From: Magnolia sinica
Lineage: Eukaryota > Streptophyta > Magnoliopsida > Magnoliales > Magnoliaceae
NCBI RefSeq assembly: GCF_029962835.1
Contig: NC_080591.1
Span: 42,787,501 to 42,851,500, forward strand
DNA: 64,000 nt
Direction of reading: 5' to 3'
Both the position numbers and the translations under genes were made by a program. The notes beneath the pieces were generated by a model that was not told where the DNA came from, searched no databases, and saw nothing but the letters and a program-made list of their open reading frames with translations. Positions 1 through 11,272 of this stretch are shown here, one piece after another (position 1 is the stretch's first letter; the number at the start of each line of letters is the position of its first letter).

Positions 1-1145
1 CCTTCCATCCACCGTCCAGCCATGGACGGTGGATCTCACTTTGATATATGTGTTTTATCCTTGCCACCCAGATGTCCTGGACGGTGGGGCCTACTATGAT
101 TTGTGTGCTTATTCCAGCACCGTCCATTTGTGTGGACCCCACATGATGTGGGTGTTGTAATCACACTATCTGTCTGTTGCTGGACTAGTGGGCCAAACGC
201 ATGGACCCCACCTTGATTTCGTGACTCTTATTCAAGCCGTCTAGGGCTTGGACACTGCAGCTGAAGAAATAATAATAATAATAATAATATATTATAATAT
301 AATAATATATAGTATTATATGGTGGGCCCCATGTGGGACCCACCTCTGTGGGAGCAGGTTAGCTGGTATATCTACATCAGCCATACAACTACTGTATATC
401 TAACGTCAGCAAGTGTGGGATCCACTCCACACGTGTTGCACGTGTGGAGGTGGGACCCACCTTGATGTGTGTCTTTTATATCCAAATCATCCATCCGTTT
501 GGGGAGGTGGACCCCACCATGTGATGTATGTGTTTTGAATCCACACCATCCATCTAGACGGTGTGGTGTGGGGCACAATGTGATGTATGTGCTTCTCTAC
601 CCCGTCCATGCACATGGCAGCTTGTGGGGCCCACCCACATGTGCTACACGTGTGGGATGGGACCCACCTTGATTTATATATTCTATATCCACACCGTCCA
701 TCACTGGATGGTGTGTTGCATGGGGCCTGATGTATGTATTCTAACCGTGTCGTCTGTCTGCACGGCCACCCTGCACGTGTGGCATCCATGGGACCCACCT
801 TGATGTATTGCATATCAGCCCGTCCACCTATACGGGCTGTGTGGGGCCTACCTTGATGTGCATATGCATCTCCTTACCGTCTAGCCCTTCTTGACGATGG
901 GAACCCACCTTGATGAATGTATATCCATGCTGTTCATCTGCAGGGCCCACTCTACACGTGTGGACCCCACATAATGTTGGTTGCTGACCCCTAGACGGTG
1001 GAGCCAACTTTAATGTGTGTGTTATATACACACCGTCCATCCATGGGGGTCGTATGAGATATGTGTTCTGGACGTGGGCCCGCCATGATGTGCGTGTTTC
1101 ATCCTCGCCGTCCAGGGCAGCGGCCCACCCTGATGAATGCGTTGT
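1..1145. repeat. Degenerate array of a ~60-75 bp CCACCTTGATG/CCGTCCATC unit
   Basis: About 16 diverged copies of a unit that reads roughly GTGGGACCCACCTTGATGTATGTG followed by a T-rich stretch, ATCCACACCGTCCATC and a variable spacer; good copies start near 451, 510, 659, 790, 842, 898, 1001, 1076 and 1120. Single copies of the same words occur elsewhere (6320, 6590, 7150, 29690, 35240), so the array is made of a dispersed repeat family rather than a clean satellite. The short ORFs here on both strands are incidental. The array runs off the left edge and may lie inside a long LTR. Confidence 0.75.
267..316. repeat. AAT/ATA microsatellite
   Basis: An (AAT)n run decaying into AT-rich imperfect copies, inside the GTGGGCCC array. 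Confidence 0.85.
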
Positions 1146-1178
1146 ATATCCAAGTTACCCATCTATTTTTCCTGGATT

Positions 1179-1862
1179 ATGAGCTGCCCATTGGGCCCAT
1201 TTTATGGTGTATCAGGCCCACCTAGACATTTAATGTAGGCCCATTGTGATGTATATTAGGCCCGAGTAATGGGGCCCATTGTCATGTGTATGAGGACTAT
1301 GAGATGTGGACCAGTTGGTGTATATGATGACTATGTGATGCGGCCCACTTAATGTATACGAGACCCATGTGATGCGGCCCACTTGATGTATATGAGGCTT
1401 ATTTGATGAGGCCCAGGTGATGTATTTGTGACCTATTTGGTGAGGCCCAATATGATGCATTTGCATCCCATTTAATGAGGACCGATGTGATATATATTGG
1501 CCCATATGTTGATGTATTTGTAGCCCATTTTGATGAGACTCATTGTGATGTATATTAGGCCCATCTGAGCAGCCATTGTGATGTGTATTAGTCCTGTGTG
1601 AGAGGCCCATTGAGATTGTATATGAGGCCCACGCGATGTGGCCCATTGATGTATATGAGGCACATGCGATGCGGCCCATTGATGTATATGAGGCCCATGT
1701 GATGTGCCCACTTGATGTATATGAGGCCCATGTGATGCGGTCCACTCGATGTATGAGACCCTTGTTTAAGGCCCATTGAGATTCTATGTGGCCCATAGTG
1801 ATGTGTATTGGGCCCTTGAATGAGGCCCATGGTGATGTATATTAGGCCCTTAGGTGAGGTCA
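1179..1862. repeat. Degenerate ~35-45 bp GGCCCA-TGATGTATAT repeats
   Basis: Around 17 diverged copies of a unit such as TGATGTATATGAGGCCCA with a variable spacer (for example near 1385, 1650, 1680, 1715 and 1830). The reverse complement of the same array is found at about 5690-5830, inside an inverted copy of the same LTR sequence. The minus-strand ORFs here, rich in His, Gly, Ile and Trp, come from the repeat and are not genes. Confidence 0.75.
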
Positions 1863-1989
1863 TGGGCCCACTATACGTTTGGCTCTATGTGGGCCACTCC
1901 TTGGGAGTAATGTTGGTTAAATGTCCATATTGATGGACAATGATGGTTAAATGTCCACATTGTGACCTTCCCTTAAGCCTTGTTAGGCC

Positions 1990-2146
1990 CATTCTCACGG
2001 TACCGATTATCGAGGCCAATTATCAGTGCCGATTATCGATGCTGATTATTGGTGCCGATTATCGAGGCCGATGCTAATCATCGATGCCAATTATTAAGGC
2101 CAATTATCGATGTTGATTATCGGTGTCGGTTATCGATACGAATTAT
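1990..2146. repeat. GATTATCGATGCC short tandem array
   Basis: About ten alternating copies of a 12-18 bp unit (GCCGATTATCGATGCT and variants) containing the self-complementary core ATCGAT or its relatives. It directly follows the GGCCCA array and precedes sequence shared with the inverted LTR copy, so it probably belongs to the LTR. Confidence 0.8.
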
Positions 2147-3657
2147 GCGTATATGACAGCATAGCATTATGATACATACCCATATGCATCATCTGCATGT
2201 TTGTTAAGAGATGTGGTTGACCATTGCATTTGTCATAGGGCAGGTTGTTAATGGGACTCCCTGATGGGCGGAGTCGTCTCACATAAGTGCATGGTATGCG
2301 CAAGATTGATGCATGATTGGATTATGTAACTCATGCATCTCGCATTTTGGGATATGATTACTGTACGCCCTAGCGATATCAGAGTCGTAGCCTCCACATG
2401 TATATCGTGGATGGCCAGATGGGACACCGAAAATCTTTTTCTACATGGGGTGTCATAGATATCCTTGGGTGAAAGTCCCTACACCTCGGTGGCCAGGAGA
2501 TACTCATCTAGATCGAGTGGATACATGAGCACCCGAGTGTCAAATACTAGTAAGCCACGTCTCCCACTGTATCGTGGTCGGTTGGAAGGGGGTGTGGCCT
2601 TACCCGCCAAGGATAGGGGGCATAGCTAGGCTGAGTTTGACTAGTTTGTAAATGGGTCGGCTATCGACGTGTCGAGTAGATATTGGCTAACTACTGGACA
2701 TGTGGATAGTGAGGTCCCTTCCACTTGCATGGTTATGCGTCCAGTGGGTGGCAATCGTGTGTAGAGTGTACTAGACACTGGTGATGATCTTAGAGTTGTA
2801 TAGTACTGATATGTGGACTTATTGAGCAAGACTTGCTTACTCAGCATTTTACCCATTCATTCATTCATTTATTCACCATCCACTTAGGTTTGTGGTGCGC
2901 AACTAATTGTTGTGTACCTTCACAATGGCTAGGATTTCGGTTGGGACACGCAACTAACCTGAGATTAGGAGTTTACCACATTAAGTCCATCTATCCAAAT
3001 TTAGGTATGGGATTGGTTTGGATAGTAGTCCCTTGTGATGGACCACGTAGCCTACGATACTACGTACTATCATATCGACTTCACGCTCTAGCTTGGTCAT
3101 TTCATTCGCACCACATAATGCATTGCATCTTCAGTATATAGCATTTAGTTTACTATGCTTCTATACTGCATAGCCTGGATAAGGCTGATGGTATTTATGG
3201 ACTTACCAGCATGTTTTCACGTTGCTCTGATATTACGTACTTGACACTTACCTTGCGTACACACTTACACCACCCTCTAAGCTTTCTATAAGCTTATGTA
3301 CGATATATGCATGCAAGTGGCGTTAAGTCGTAGCAGTGTTGAGCTTGGAGTGTGCAGCTGTCTTCTGGAGTTTTGATTTTCGATTTATATATTTTCCCCT
3401 TCAGCACTGTATTCAACTGTTTATATTAGTGGAGATGTGATGATGATGTTGCCTTTATGATTTGGGTAAACTTGTTGTTATGTTTCTTATAAGATAAATG
3501 TATAATTGGAAAATCCTCCTTATATGATCCCAGGATAGGAATCTAGCGTATGGGTGTTGGGAGCCAAGAATGGGGTACTGCAAAGGCTGTCGGCACTAGA
3601 TTCGGCAAATCAAAAATTTTGTGAGCCTAGTTTCTGAGTCTAGGGCGTGATAGAAGT

Positions 3658-3669
3658 TGGTATCAAAGC
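3658..3669 (+). other. Primer-binding site (initiator-Met tRNA type)
   Basis: TGGTATCAAAGC, one base from the standard plant iMet tRNA-complementary TGGTATCAGAGC, lies 5 bases after the LTR end. It gives the orientation (plus) of the old element. Confidence 0.75.
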
Positions 3670-4165
3670 ATAACTTGAGAATACTTGAGGATAACATCAC
3701 ATACCTGCTGATAACTACCCTACACTATATGATTGTTGAGAACTTAGAATGATTAAATCCCTAAGTTCGAATAACTTAGAGACTTTCTGACATAGCTCCC
3801 TACCGTTGAGATTGTGAGGCTACGTAGAATTCCAGTCTCAATCGTTTCTGATCGGGATCTGAGGATTAGTAGGGTTATCATAGTGTTGATAAGGCGTCTT
3901 GGGAGCAAGATGCTGAGATTCGTGGCGTTATCCCTATCTATTAGGAGTTTGATTATGTTGGTATGTTGTATTTAGATTATATCTATAGTGATAGGATTTC
4001 TCTCCCTTGTGAGCTCCTAGTCTGTACCGTTTCGTATACTCGCGATCCTCCCTGTTGAATTTCGGTAACCCACGACCTATAGTCGGCATTTATGAGTGAC
4101 CCTAAGTCATATCCCATAGATCCAAGTCCGCTCCACCCGAGACTTATACCTTAGCGACAACGCCG
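3670..4165 (+). other. Leader remnant of the old retrotransposon
   Basis: About 500 bases following the primer-binding site. No gag motif and no open frame of note. It ends where an inverted LTR promoter fragment begins, so gag and pol of this element are missing. Confidence 0.4.
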
Positions 4166-4390
4166 TTGCTGCGGTTCCAACGCCGTGTCTCGCGTCCTAA
4201 TGCGATACCCAAGCCAAGAGATGTGGGCCCACATTTATTTCAAGGAAAATGTTGCGAAGAGAATCTCTACCAAATGTCAAATCAATCCGATCAATCAATC
4301 AAGTACAACACCCATATCTGTCTCACCCAAAAGTCAATACAACCTTACCTCTCAAGTACACCCATCACACCCATCCCTCTCTCCCATCCA

Positions 4391-4438
<48 letters not shown>

Positions 4439-4740
4439 TTCTCTCTTCACTCCCAAACAACCTAAGGAGAGGAGAAACATCGAAGCTCTCCATGAGAAGA
4501 ACCATGTGTGGCCCACTCCCTACCCTAAGATCTCCATCTCCACCCTTCATTCTTCATCTTCCACCATCAAAGAGAAAGATTAGGAGCTTAACATTCCAAG
4601 GAGCCAAGAAGGAGCAAAATTGGTGGGTGTTTATAGGTTTAAATTGTGCTTTTTGTGATGGACCAAGTGGGGCCCACCGATTGATGGTGTGGATCCTAGA
4701 GGGGCCCATGCGAGGCCTATGTAGAAAATGTCATATGTGA
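4166..4740 (-). mobile_element. Inverted LTR promoter/leader fragment
   Basis: Read on the minus strand it matches 7440-7691 followed by 18352-18510: CCATACCATCAATCGG, GATCTTAGG, GTGGGTCACACA, then TTTGG..AATATGA and a GA run. The two are inverted copies of the same LTR segment; the other copy was later split by the copia element. The (CT)n tract is the GA tract of the minus strand. The plus-strand Ser/Leu-rich ORFs are microsatellite translations. Confidence 0.55.
4393..4434. repeat. (CT)n microsatellite
   Basis: About 21 CT dinucleotides in the inverted LTR fragment. Confidence 0.95.
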
Positions 4741-5890
4741 GATGCAAAGCAAGCATGTCAGTTCTCATCAAGTACACATATCAATTATAATCTCTCTAGG
4801 ATATCACTGGGGTCTAGTACATTTCACAGTGACTGCCGCCTCCCTAGCTGTACAGCCCAGCGAACGGAATAGACCACACTATCCGCCTGACCAGTAGTTT
4901 ACTAATACCTACCCGGCTCGTCGATAGCGGACTCATTTGCTAGCTGGTCAAACTCAGTCTAGCTTACAACCCCCTCACTCGGACAGATAAGGTCACACCC
5001 CCTTCCAACCGACCATGACACAATGGGAGACACGGCCTACTGGTATTCGGCCCTCTGGCGCTCGTGTATCCACTCGGTCTAGACGTTGGAGCATCTCTTA
5101 GTACAAAAAGGTTCCGGAACTTTCACCCAAGGACATCCTAAGTGCCCATAGTGCTAGAACCAAGTATTTTCGGTATCTGATACTGTCATCCACGATGTGC
5201 CTTGGAGGCTATGGCCTTAATGTCGCTAGGGTGTACAATGAGTAAGTCACACATATGCGAGATGCATGAGTCACACCGTACAGTCATGCAACAATCCTGC
5301 GCGTACCACGCGCTCATGTGGGTAACTCCTATCAATGAGTCCCATAAATAGTCTGCCCAATGGCATATGCTATGATCAGTCACTACTCATATCAAGCATA
5401 CATATGATGCGTATGAGCATGAATCATAGAGTTAAACTAAGCATGCTATAAGGTGATGAACTATCCTCACAACGAAGATGGGCCTAGATGGCCTACACAC
5501 AAGTATGGGCCTATCAATGGGCCTTAAGGAGAGTTACAATGCGGACATTTAACCAACATTGTACTTACAATGTGGGCGTCAAACCATCATTGCTCCCAAG
5601 GCATAGCCTGTCATAAACATCATTATATAAACCATGGTGGAATCACATGTTGCAATGGACCTTATATACATCTCATTGGGCTTCGACCCATGGGCCTCAA
5701 ATACATCAAATGGGCTGCATCACATGCACCTCATGTATATTAAGGTGGGCCTCAACAACAGGCCTCATACATCACATTAAGGTGGGCCTCAACAACGGGC
5801 CTCATATATCACATCAGGCCTAATCAAATGGGCCAAGTTGAATGGGCCGAGTTGAATGGGCCAAGTTGAATGGGCCAATTCAACGGGCCA
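4741..5890 (-). mobile_element. Inverted copy of the old LTR
   Basis: Reverse complement of roughly 1179-2835, sharing the GGCCCA-repeat block, the CATGCATCTCGCAT block and the GGGGGTGTGACCTTA block. It is cut off abruptly at 4740, where a different part of the LTR begins, so the two minus-strand pieces were brought together by deletion or nested insertion. 5835-5880 is a short tandem run of TGGGCCAAGTTGAA. Confidence 0.6.
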
Positions 5891-5914
5891 AGTCCAACTC
5901 ATCTATTTTTAGAA

Positions 5915-5918
<4 letters not shown>

Positions 5919-5990
<72 letters not shown>
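5919..5990. repeat. (AT)n microsatellite
   Basis: About 36 AT dinucleotides. Confidence 0.95.
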
Positions 5991-5993
<3 letters not shown>

Positions 5994-6310
5994 CACCATA
6001 ACATTTATGTTCCATCCAATCTGATCATAAGGTCACACGGACCTGAATTGAGAGGAAAAACAAATCCCCTATTAGTCCAAAACTTCTAGAATCCAAGGGT
6101 TTCAATGATAGATGTTTAATCCCACTATTTCTATAGTGTGGTCCACATGGTACTAGATTTGTCTCATTTTTCTTCTAACACAAGCCTAAGACGAGCTTAC
6201 AAAAAGGGTTGAACGGTTTGGATGCAACACATGCATCATGATGGGTCCAATAAGGATGGACAGCATAGATAAAGCACATGCCTCATGATGGGGGCCAAAC
6301 TGATGGAAGG
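5991..6310 (+). repeat. Dispersed repeat B, copy 1
   Basis: Landmarks in order: GCCCACCATAAC, ATCATAAGGTCAC, a GAGGAAAAACAAA block, CAAAACTTCT, TTTCAATGATAGATGTTTAATC, GTGGTCCACATG, GTCTCATTTTTC, then GGATGGACAGCATAGAT and CATGATGGG. The same order recurs at 6338-6625, in part at 6835-7010, and at 29440-29720. No coding capacity; probably a short non-autonomous transposon or an LTR segment. Confidence 0.7.
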
Positions 6311-6337
6311 TGTGGGACACATACATCAATGGGTCCC

Positions 6338-6625
6338 ACGTGGGGCCCACCATAATGTTTATTTTCCACCCAATCTGTTGGTAAGGTCACCAGACCCGGA
6401 TGAAGAGGAAAAACAATTTTCATAATGATTCAAAACTTTTATGACCCAACAGGGTCTCAATGGTAGACGTTCAATCATTCACCGTTTCTTGCCGTGTGGG
6501 CCACCTGACTTCTACATACGACTAATTTTTAGGGTGGCCCACAGCCAGAAGGGGGCCTACCAAATGGACGGTGTTGATGTACAACACACATCATGGTGGG
6601 GCCCATGGCTGGGACCCACGGTCCC
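6338..6625 (+). repeat. Dispersed repeat B, copy 2
   Basis: A second copy in direct orientation, with CATAATGTTTATTTTCCACCC, GGTAAGGTCACC, GAAGAGGAAAAAC, CAATGGTAGACGTTCAATC and GGTGTTGATGTACAACACA. The ORFs on both strands here are incidental. Two neighbouring copies could reflect a tandem duplication. Confidence 0.7.
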
Positions 6626-7439
6626 TGCCCGTCCACAGCACAGAGGACGCTGTAGCGACATTCTCTAGATGTGCGCAGCAGCAGTGTCAGCTGCTGTATA
6701 TTTTGTTTTAAAAAAAAAACAGTTTTCTCACAGTTTTTCGCAGGTGGGGCCCGCATCCGGAGAATCCGACCCAGTTGTTGGATTCTATGGCTCAAGACAG
6801 CCTGAATGAGCACATATTCGATGTGTTTTGGTGAATAGAAAAATTAAGGTGGGTCCTAACTGATTTAAATGGTTGAAATCATAGTTTTCTATGGTATGGC
6901 CCGCTTGATTATCGGATTGGCTTCATTTTTCGTCTCAACGCCTAAAATGAGCTGAGGAATAGGATGGACGGCGTGGATTAAATCCATACATCAAGGTAAG
7001 GCCTACACAAGTGGCCTACCCCAACTTTTAAATCAAACTGATATTTTTGTTTTCATTTCACGTCCAGTGTCCCTGGACGCTGGACGGTTTGGGCGCACAC
7101 ATATTTAAGGTGGGCCCTGCTCAGGTGGGCCACCAAATGGGTGGATGGTGTGGATAAGACATACATCAAGTGGGGTACGTCTGGGTGGGCCACATGGCCA
7201 CATCATCACACCCAACAAAAATGAAAGAGAGGGAGAGAAAGAAAGAGAGAGACTAAGTGATGGAGGGACCTCGGCACTATGGGTTCTCCCTTCCATACAT
7301 TACAATATACATCAAGTGGGTCCCATTTCATGTGGGCTCACCGATCAAAATCAACGGTGGAGATCCTTCCTCCACCAAAATGTAAGGTCTAGATGACCCT
7401 ATTCATGCAAGGAAAATAAACATCATAATGGGGTCCATG
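6626..7439. other. Repeat-derived spacer with a third partial repeat B copy
   Basis: 6835-7010 carries the downstream half of repeat B (GGTTGAAATCATAG, GGCTTCATTTTTCGTCTCA, GGATGGACGGCGTGGAT). 7080-7200 carries GTGGGCC/GGATGGTGTGGAT words, and 7223-7253 is an imperfect GA run. No gene seen. Confidence 0.6.
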
Positions 7440-7691
7440 GAGAATGGCCCCATCATGGAATGATCATGAAAATCAAGGTGAGCCATCGGCCACACCTATA
7501 GTCCAAAGTGAGATCCATACCATCAATCGGTAGGCCTCACTTGGCCCATCATCAAAAATGAAATCTACGCCTATAGAAATACTCACCATTTGATCTTCTT
7601 AGTCTAATGGAAACCCGATCTCCTTGTGTCTCACCTTGATGGAAGGTGATGAGAAACGAAGTGCTAAGATGGTAGATCTTAGGATGGAAAG
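7440..7691 (+). mobile_element. LTR promoter-side fragment, left of the copia insertion
   Basis: Matches the reverse complement of 4740-4500 and continues, after removal of the copia element, at 18352 (the junction reads GGATGGAAAG then TGGGTCACACA). It is therefore the pre-insertion target: an older LTR of the family that also fills 1-5890. Confidence 0.6.
7687..7691 (+). other. Target site duplication, left (GAAAG)
   Basis: GAAAG immediately before the TG of the 5' LTR; repeated at 18352-18356. Confidence 0.9.
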
Positions 7692-9573
7692 TGTAAGTGT
7701 TATAGTTTGTATCCTCCTTTGGTTGTCAAATTTTGTGGTGCCAAAAACACAATCTGTGTTTTGTGTAGCATGTTGTGTTATATGTTCAAGACACTGCATC
7801 ACTTTGCTTCAAGTCAAGAACAAAGAACTACTTCAATCCATGCCAGTATAAGCTACACCAAAAGAAGCGATCTTGTTCAAAGACTCAATGTATACAATTC
7901 AAGATGAAGTGTAATTCAAGCTCTAGAAGATCTCAAGTTCAATGCTACATCAAGTACAAAGATCTCAAGCTTTACAATCTTCAAAGGTCAACTATCATAT
8001 GAAGAACTGAAGTCTCAATATTCATACCTCACTTCCAAGGTATGATTGACCTTAGATTGACCTTAGGGTAGGTCATTCTGGATACATAATTCAAATTCAA
8101 TCTATTTACATGTAATTGGTCTATTTTAAGACTAGTCTTGAACCCTATTCGACTAGTCTTAGCACTAGCTCGATCAATCCAAGAAATTTCAGGACCAGTC
8201 CTACGTTATTGCAATTTTTTAGAATTTTTTGGTTGAGCTACGACCAATCGTGGAGAATGTTCGACCGGTCGTAGGAACAGTGTCGACTCTAACCTGGACC
8301 AGTCATGGAGATACGACTCAAACTACAACAACCATTTTTGGTGTCTCACGACCGGTCTTAAGGTGTTCACGACCAGTTGTGGGAGGCACACGACCGGTCG
8401 TGGACTACCTTCGACCAGTCGTGGAATGGTCTTGATCCAATCGTGCTTAAAATTTTAAAAATTTGTTTCATCTATGACCAGTCGTGAAGTACTCAGGACC
8501 AGTCATAGACACGATTTCTGCAACTATAAATAGACAACGAATTTTGGAGTTTGATAATCCAATTCAAGTAAAATCAAGGCATCACTCTGAGATAAGTTTG
8601 TGTTCATTATTAAGCTACATTATGCTTATTTAATATTCTCTTTTGTTAGCTTTATTAATTTGATTTGGTTTCTACATTCCAATCTGAATTGAAAAGAGGA
8701 ATTGTTGTATTCCTTCTTCTTGGAATCAAAATTAAATATAGCTAGCCCATCTAGTTTAATTTAAAATCAATTAGAACTTAGAACCATATTAAAGTGAGTA
8801 TTGGACATTGAACTTCTACATTCAAACTTCTACTCCGATTGGTCCTTCCGGGCTACTTCAAATAAAAGGAAAAATTTAGCTATTTTACATTATTGTAATT
8901 TACATTCTTTTTGGTTTCTTTTAGGATTCGCCCAAAAAATCTCATTGTATTGGTTATCTGAGGAGAGCCAGAAAACTCAGAAAGAGGGGTTTTTGAATTA
9001 TGTAAGCCCATTGAAAGACACAATTGTGAAGGTTTTAGGTGAACCTATGAAACCTATTTTGATAGTGAATGCTGATATCCCCTGTGTGAGGATATTAGGA
9101 GTGGAGTAGCAAGCTGTGTAGCTGTTGTATAACAATTGGTGAACACACAGGCGAACCACTATAACTCTTTGTATTTTGTGGATGTGTGATTTATTTTTCC
9201 TATCTTTTATCATTCAAATTTGTGGAATGTATGTGTGAATGTGAATGTTGTAATATTTACATTTCAAGCACAATGGGGAATGTTGTAATAATTTAGATTT
9301 AAATTCTTGCAATTTATTTCAATTCCTTACTATTTATTCATTCCTTTTTAGTTTGATTTTTTGATACAAAGAACGTTCTAGGTTGTCCTTAGAACAGCAT
9401 TTGTATCAACCTCTCAATACTTGTTTATTGAGTTAGATTTTCACTTCAGCATTGTGAATTGATTTCCTTTATTTAGCTATCTTATTATTAAATTCCGTTG
9501 TAATTATTTTAAATTTGGCATAGTCCTATTCACACCCCCCCCCCCCCCAAGGACATATAGCTTGGCCTTTTCA
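7692..9573 (+). mobile_element. 5' LTR of copia element 1
   Basis: 1882 bp, starting TGTAAGTGTTATAG and ending GGCCTTTTCA. It pairs with 16502-18351 along its whole length. It contains the palindrome array (8130-8514) and a poly-C tract about 25 bases before its end. The ORF-like stretch at 8801-9109 is equally present in the 3' LTR and is not a gene. Confidence 0.93.
8130..8514. repeat. Palindrome cluster CGACCRGTCGTGG in the 5' LTR
   Basis: About a dozen copies of a 12-14 bp motif centred on ACGACCGGTCGT, which is its own reverse complement; variants read CGACCAGTCGTGG, GACTAGTCTT and GACCAGTCAT. They are spaced roughly 20-50 bases apart, upstream of where transcription is likely to begin. 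Clustered short palindromes in this LTR region are known in Sireviruses. Confidence 0.85.
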
Positions 9574-9575
9574 AG

Positions 9576-9587
9576 TGGTATCAAAGC
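9576..9587 (+). other. Primer-binding site of copia element 1
   Basis: TGGTATCAAAGC two bases after the 5' LTR: iMet tRNA type with one mismatch to the standard sequence. Confidence 0.88.
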
Positions 9588-9648
9588 CTAATAGCTCGTT
9601 TTTAATTCTTTACTCCTGGATTCATTTCCTGAGCTAACGAACTAAGCT

Positions 9649-11272
9649 ATGTATAAGATATCAAATTTTGATAGCCATTCAGTCACTAGGCCTCCACCAT
9701 TTGACGGCTCTAACTATGCCTATTGGAAAGCCAGGATGAGGATTTTCCTCAAATCAATGGATGAGAGTGTGTGGCAAGTCACAATGACTGAATGGACCCC
9801 TCCTACCATGGAAGTAACTAGTGTCGATGGTTCAAAAAAAAAAAAAAAAAATCACTGTATTTCTCATGGACCACTCTTCAGAAAATGAGTAGTGCCAATG
9901 CAAAAGCACTAAATGCAATCACTTGCGCACTATCACCGGATGAATTCAAAAGAATTATATCCTGTGATACTGCAAAGAAAGCTTGAGATATTTTAGAAAT
10001 GACACACGAGGGTACAACAATTGTCAAGAAATCTAAAGTCCAACTCCTCACAACCAAATTTGAGGAAATACATATGGAAGAAAATGAAATGTTTATAAAC
10101 TTTTACACAAGATTAAATGACATTGTAAACTCTATGTGGGGTCTTGGCGATAAAATCCCAGAAAGTAAAGTGTGTGCAAAGATACTATGCTCACTTCCTG
10201 AACTGTTCAATTCTAAGGTAACCGCGATCCAGGAACTTCGTGATACGGACAATATGAGGGTAGAAGAACTAGTTGGGTCTTTACAAACCTATGAATTAAA
10301 TTTTAAAGCTCCTAAAGGCAAATCTATAGCTCTTAAATCTTCTAAATGTATTTCTTAAGAAAATTCTGATTTAAAAAATTCTGAAGACGATATGGCGCTT
10401 TTAGCAAAAAAGTTTTACAAGATTTTCAAAAGTAAAAAAAGGGTTGATTTTCAAAAATCAAATGATAAGAAAAGATCTAAAACTAAAACCTGAAAATCTT
10501 TAAAAGATAGTCAACGTTACAACTGCCAAGAATACGGGCATTTAGCAAACAAGTGTCCTAAAAAGGACAAACCCAAAAAGAAGAGTATGTTAGTTGCTTG
10601 GGATAAATCCTCTGATTTTGAAGCCTCTTCTTAATCAGAAGATTCTGAAATCGAGTCCGGCAGTGAAGTTAAAGCCCTTATGACTCTAGCCAAATTCACT
10701 TTTTCAGATAACGATGATTCAACAAGTGAAGAAAATCTGAATAGTGATTGTGAAAATGAATATGATCTTTAAGATGCTTACAATGCCTTATACAAAGAAA
10801 GTTGTAAAATTGCTATCAAACTTAAACTTCAAAAAGAAAAAATTTCAAAGCTTAAAGAAAATTTTGAGTCTCTTGTTTTAGAAAAATCCCATATTTCAGA
10901 TTGTTTTGAAAAGTCTAAATGTGATTTAGAATTTAAAACCTCCCTGGTTGAAAAACTTAAATCTGAAAATGAGAAACTTAAGCTTGAAAACTCTTCTCTT
11001 TTAAATTTAAAGGATACATGGAGGTATGCCCAAGGAGATCCAAAGTTTAAAAAACTTCTATCCAGATCTAGAAAATATAGCAACAGATCCGGGTTGGGCT
11101 ATGATAAGAATATACCTTCTAAACAGAAGAATACTCCTCCTAAATTTGTGAAAGGAAAAACTTCTAACTCAAATGGGAAAAGTATTAATCAAAGTCTTTC
11201 TAAAAATGCTAAAACTTTTCAAAAACCTAAAAGAAATTATGTCAATATAAAACTCAAAACCAAAACCCTTTA
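9649..11272 (+). pseudogene. gag of copia element 1, broken
   Basis: Encodes the capsid/nucleocapsid polyprotein that packages element RNA. The start at 9649 follows the primer-binding site and opens with a plant copia Gag N-terminus (FDGSNYAYWKARM). The middle (about 9999-10358) is the UBN2-type Gag domain (FEEIHMEENEMFINFYTRLN). Near 10515-10553 is the zinc knuckle, where the first Cys has become Arg (RYNCQEYGHLANKC). From about 10790 to 11010 runs a Lys/Glu/Leu-rich coiled coil, a known feature of Sirevirus Gag. A 14-15 A run near 9836-9850 shifts the frame, and stops interrupt it near 9984, 10356, 10490, 10633 and 10770. Non-functional as it stands. Confidence 0.85.

Larger units (their letters stand above)
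1179..3652 (+). mobile_element. Old long LTR, right part, ending at a primer-binding site
   Basis: The segment 2150-2835 matches, in reverse complement, 4741-5440 (shared landmarks: CATGCATCTCGCAT, TGTACGCCCTAGCGA, ATCGTGGATG, a 'GGAAGGGGGTGTGGCCTTA' type block). It ends with GGGCGTGATA at 3643-3652, comparable to the GGGCGTTACA end of the chromovirus LTR in this window, and is followed 5 bases later by a primer-binding site. I infer the U5 end of a Ty3-type LTR more than 2 kb long whose left end lies in or beyond the repeat arrays. The terminal CA appears to have decayed to TA. Confidence 0.55.

Noticed and set aside
4166..4740. Ser/Leu-rich ORFs as signal-peptide proteins
   Set aside because: Translations of the (CT)n microsatellite; three frames look alike.
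8801..9109. ORF in copia 1 LTR (and 17610-17918) as a host or element gene
   Set aside because: It lies wholly in the LTR, is repeated in both LTRs only because they are duplicates, and has no recognisable domain.
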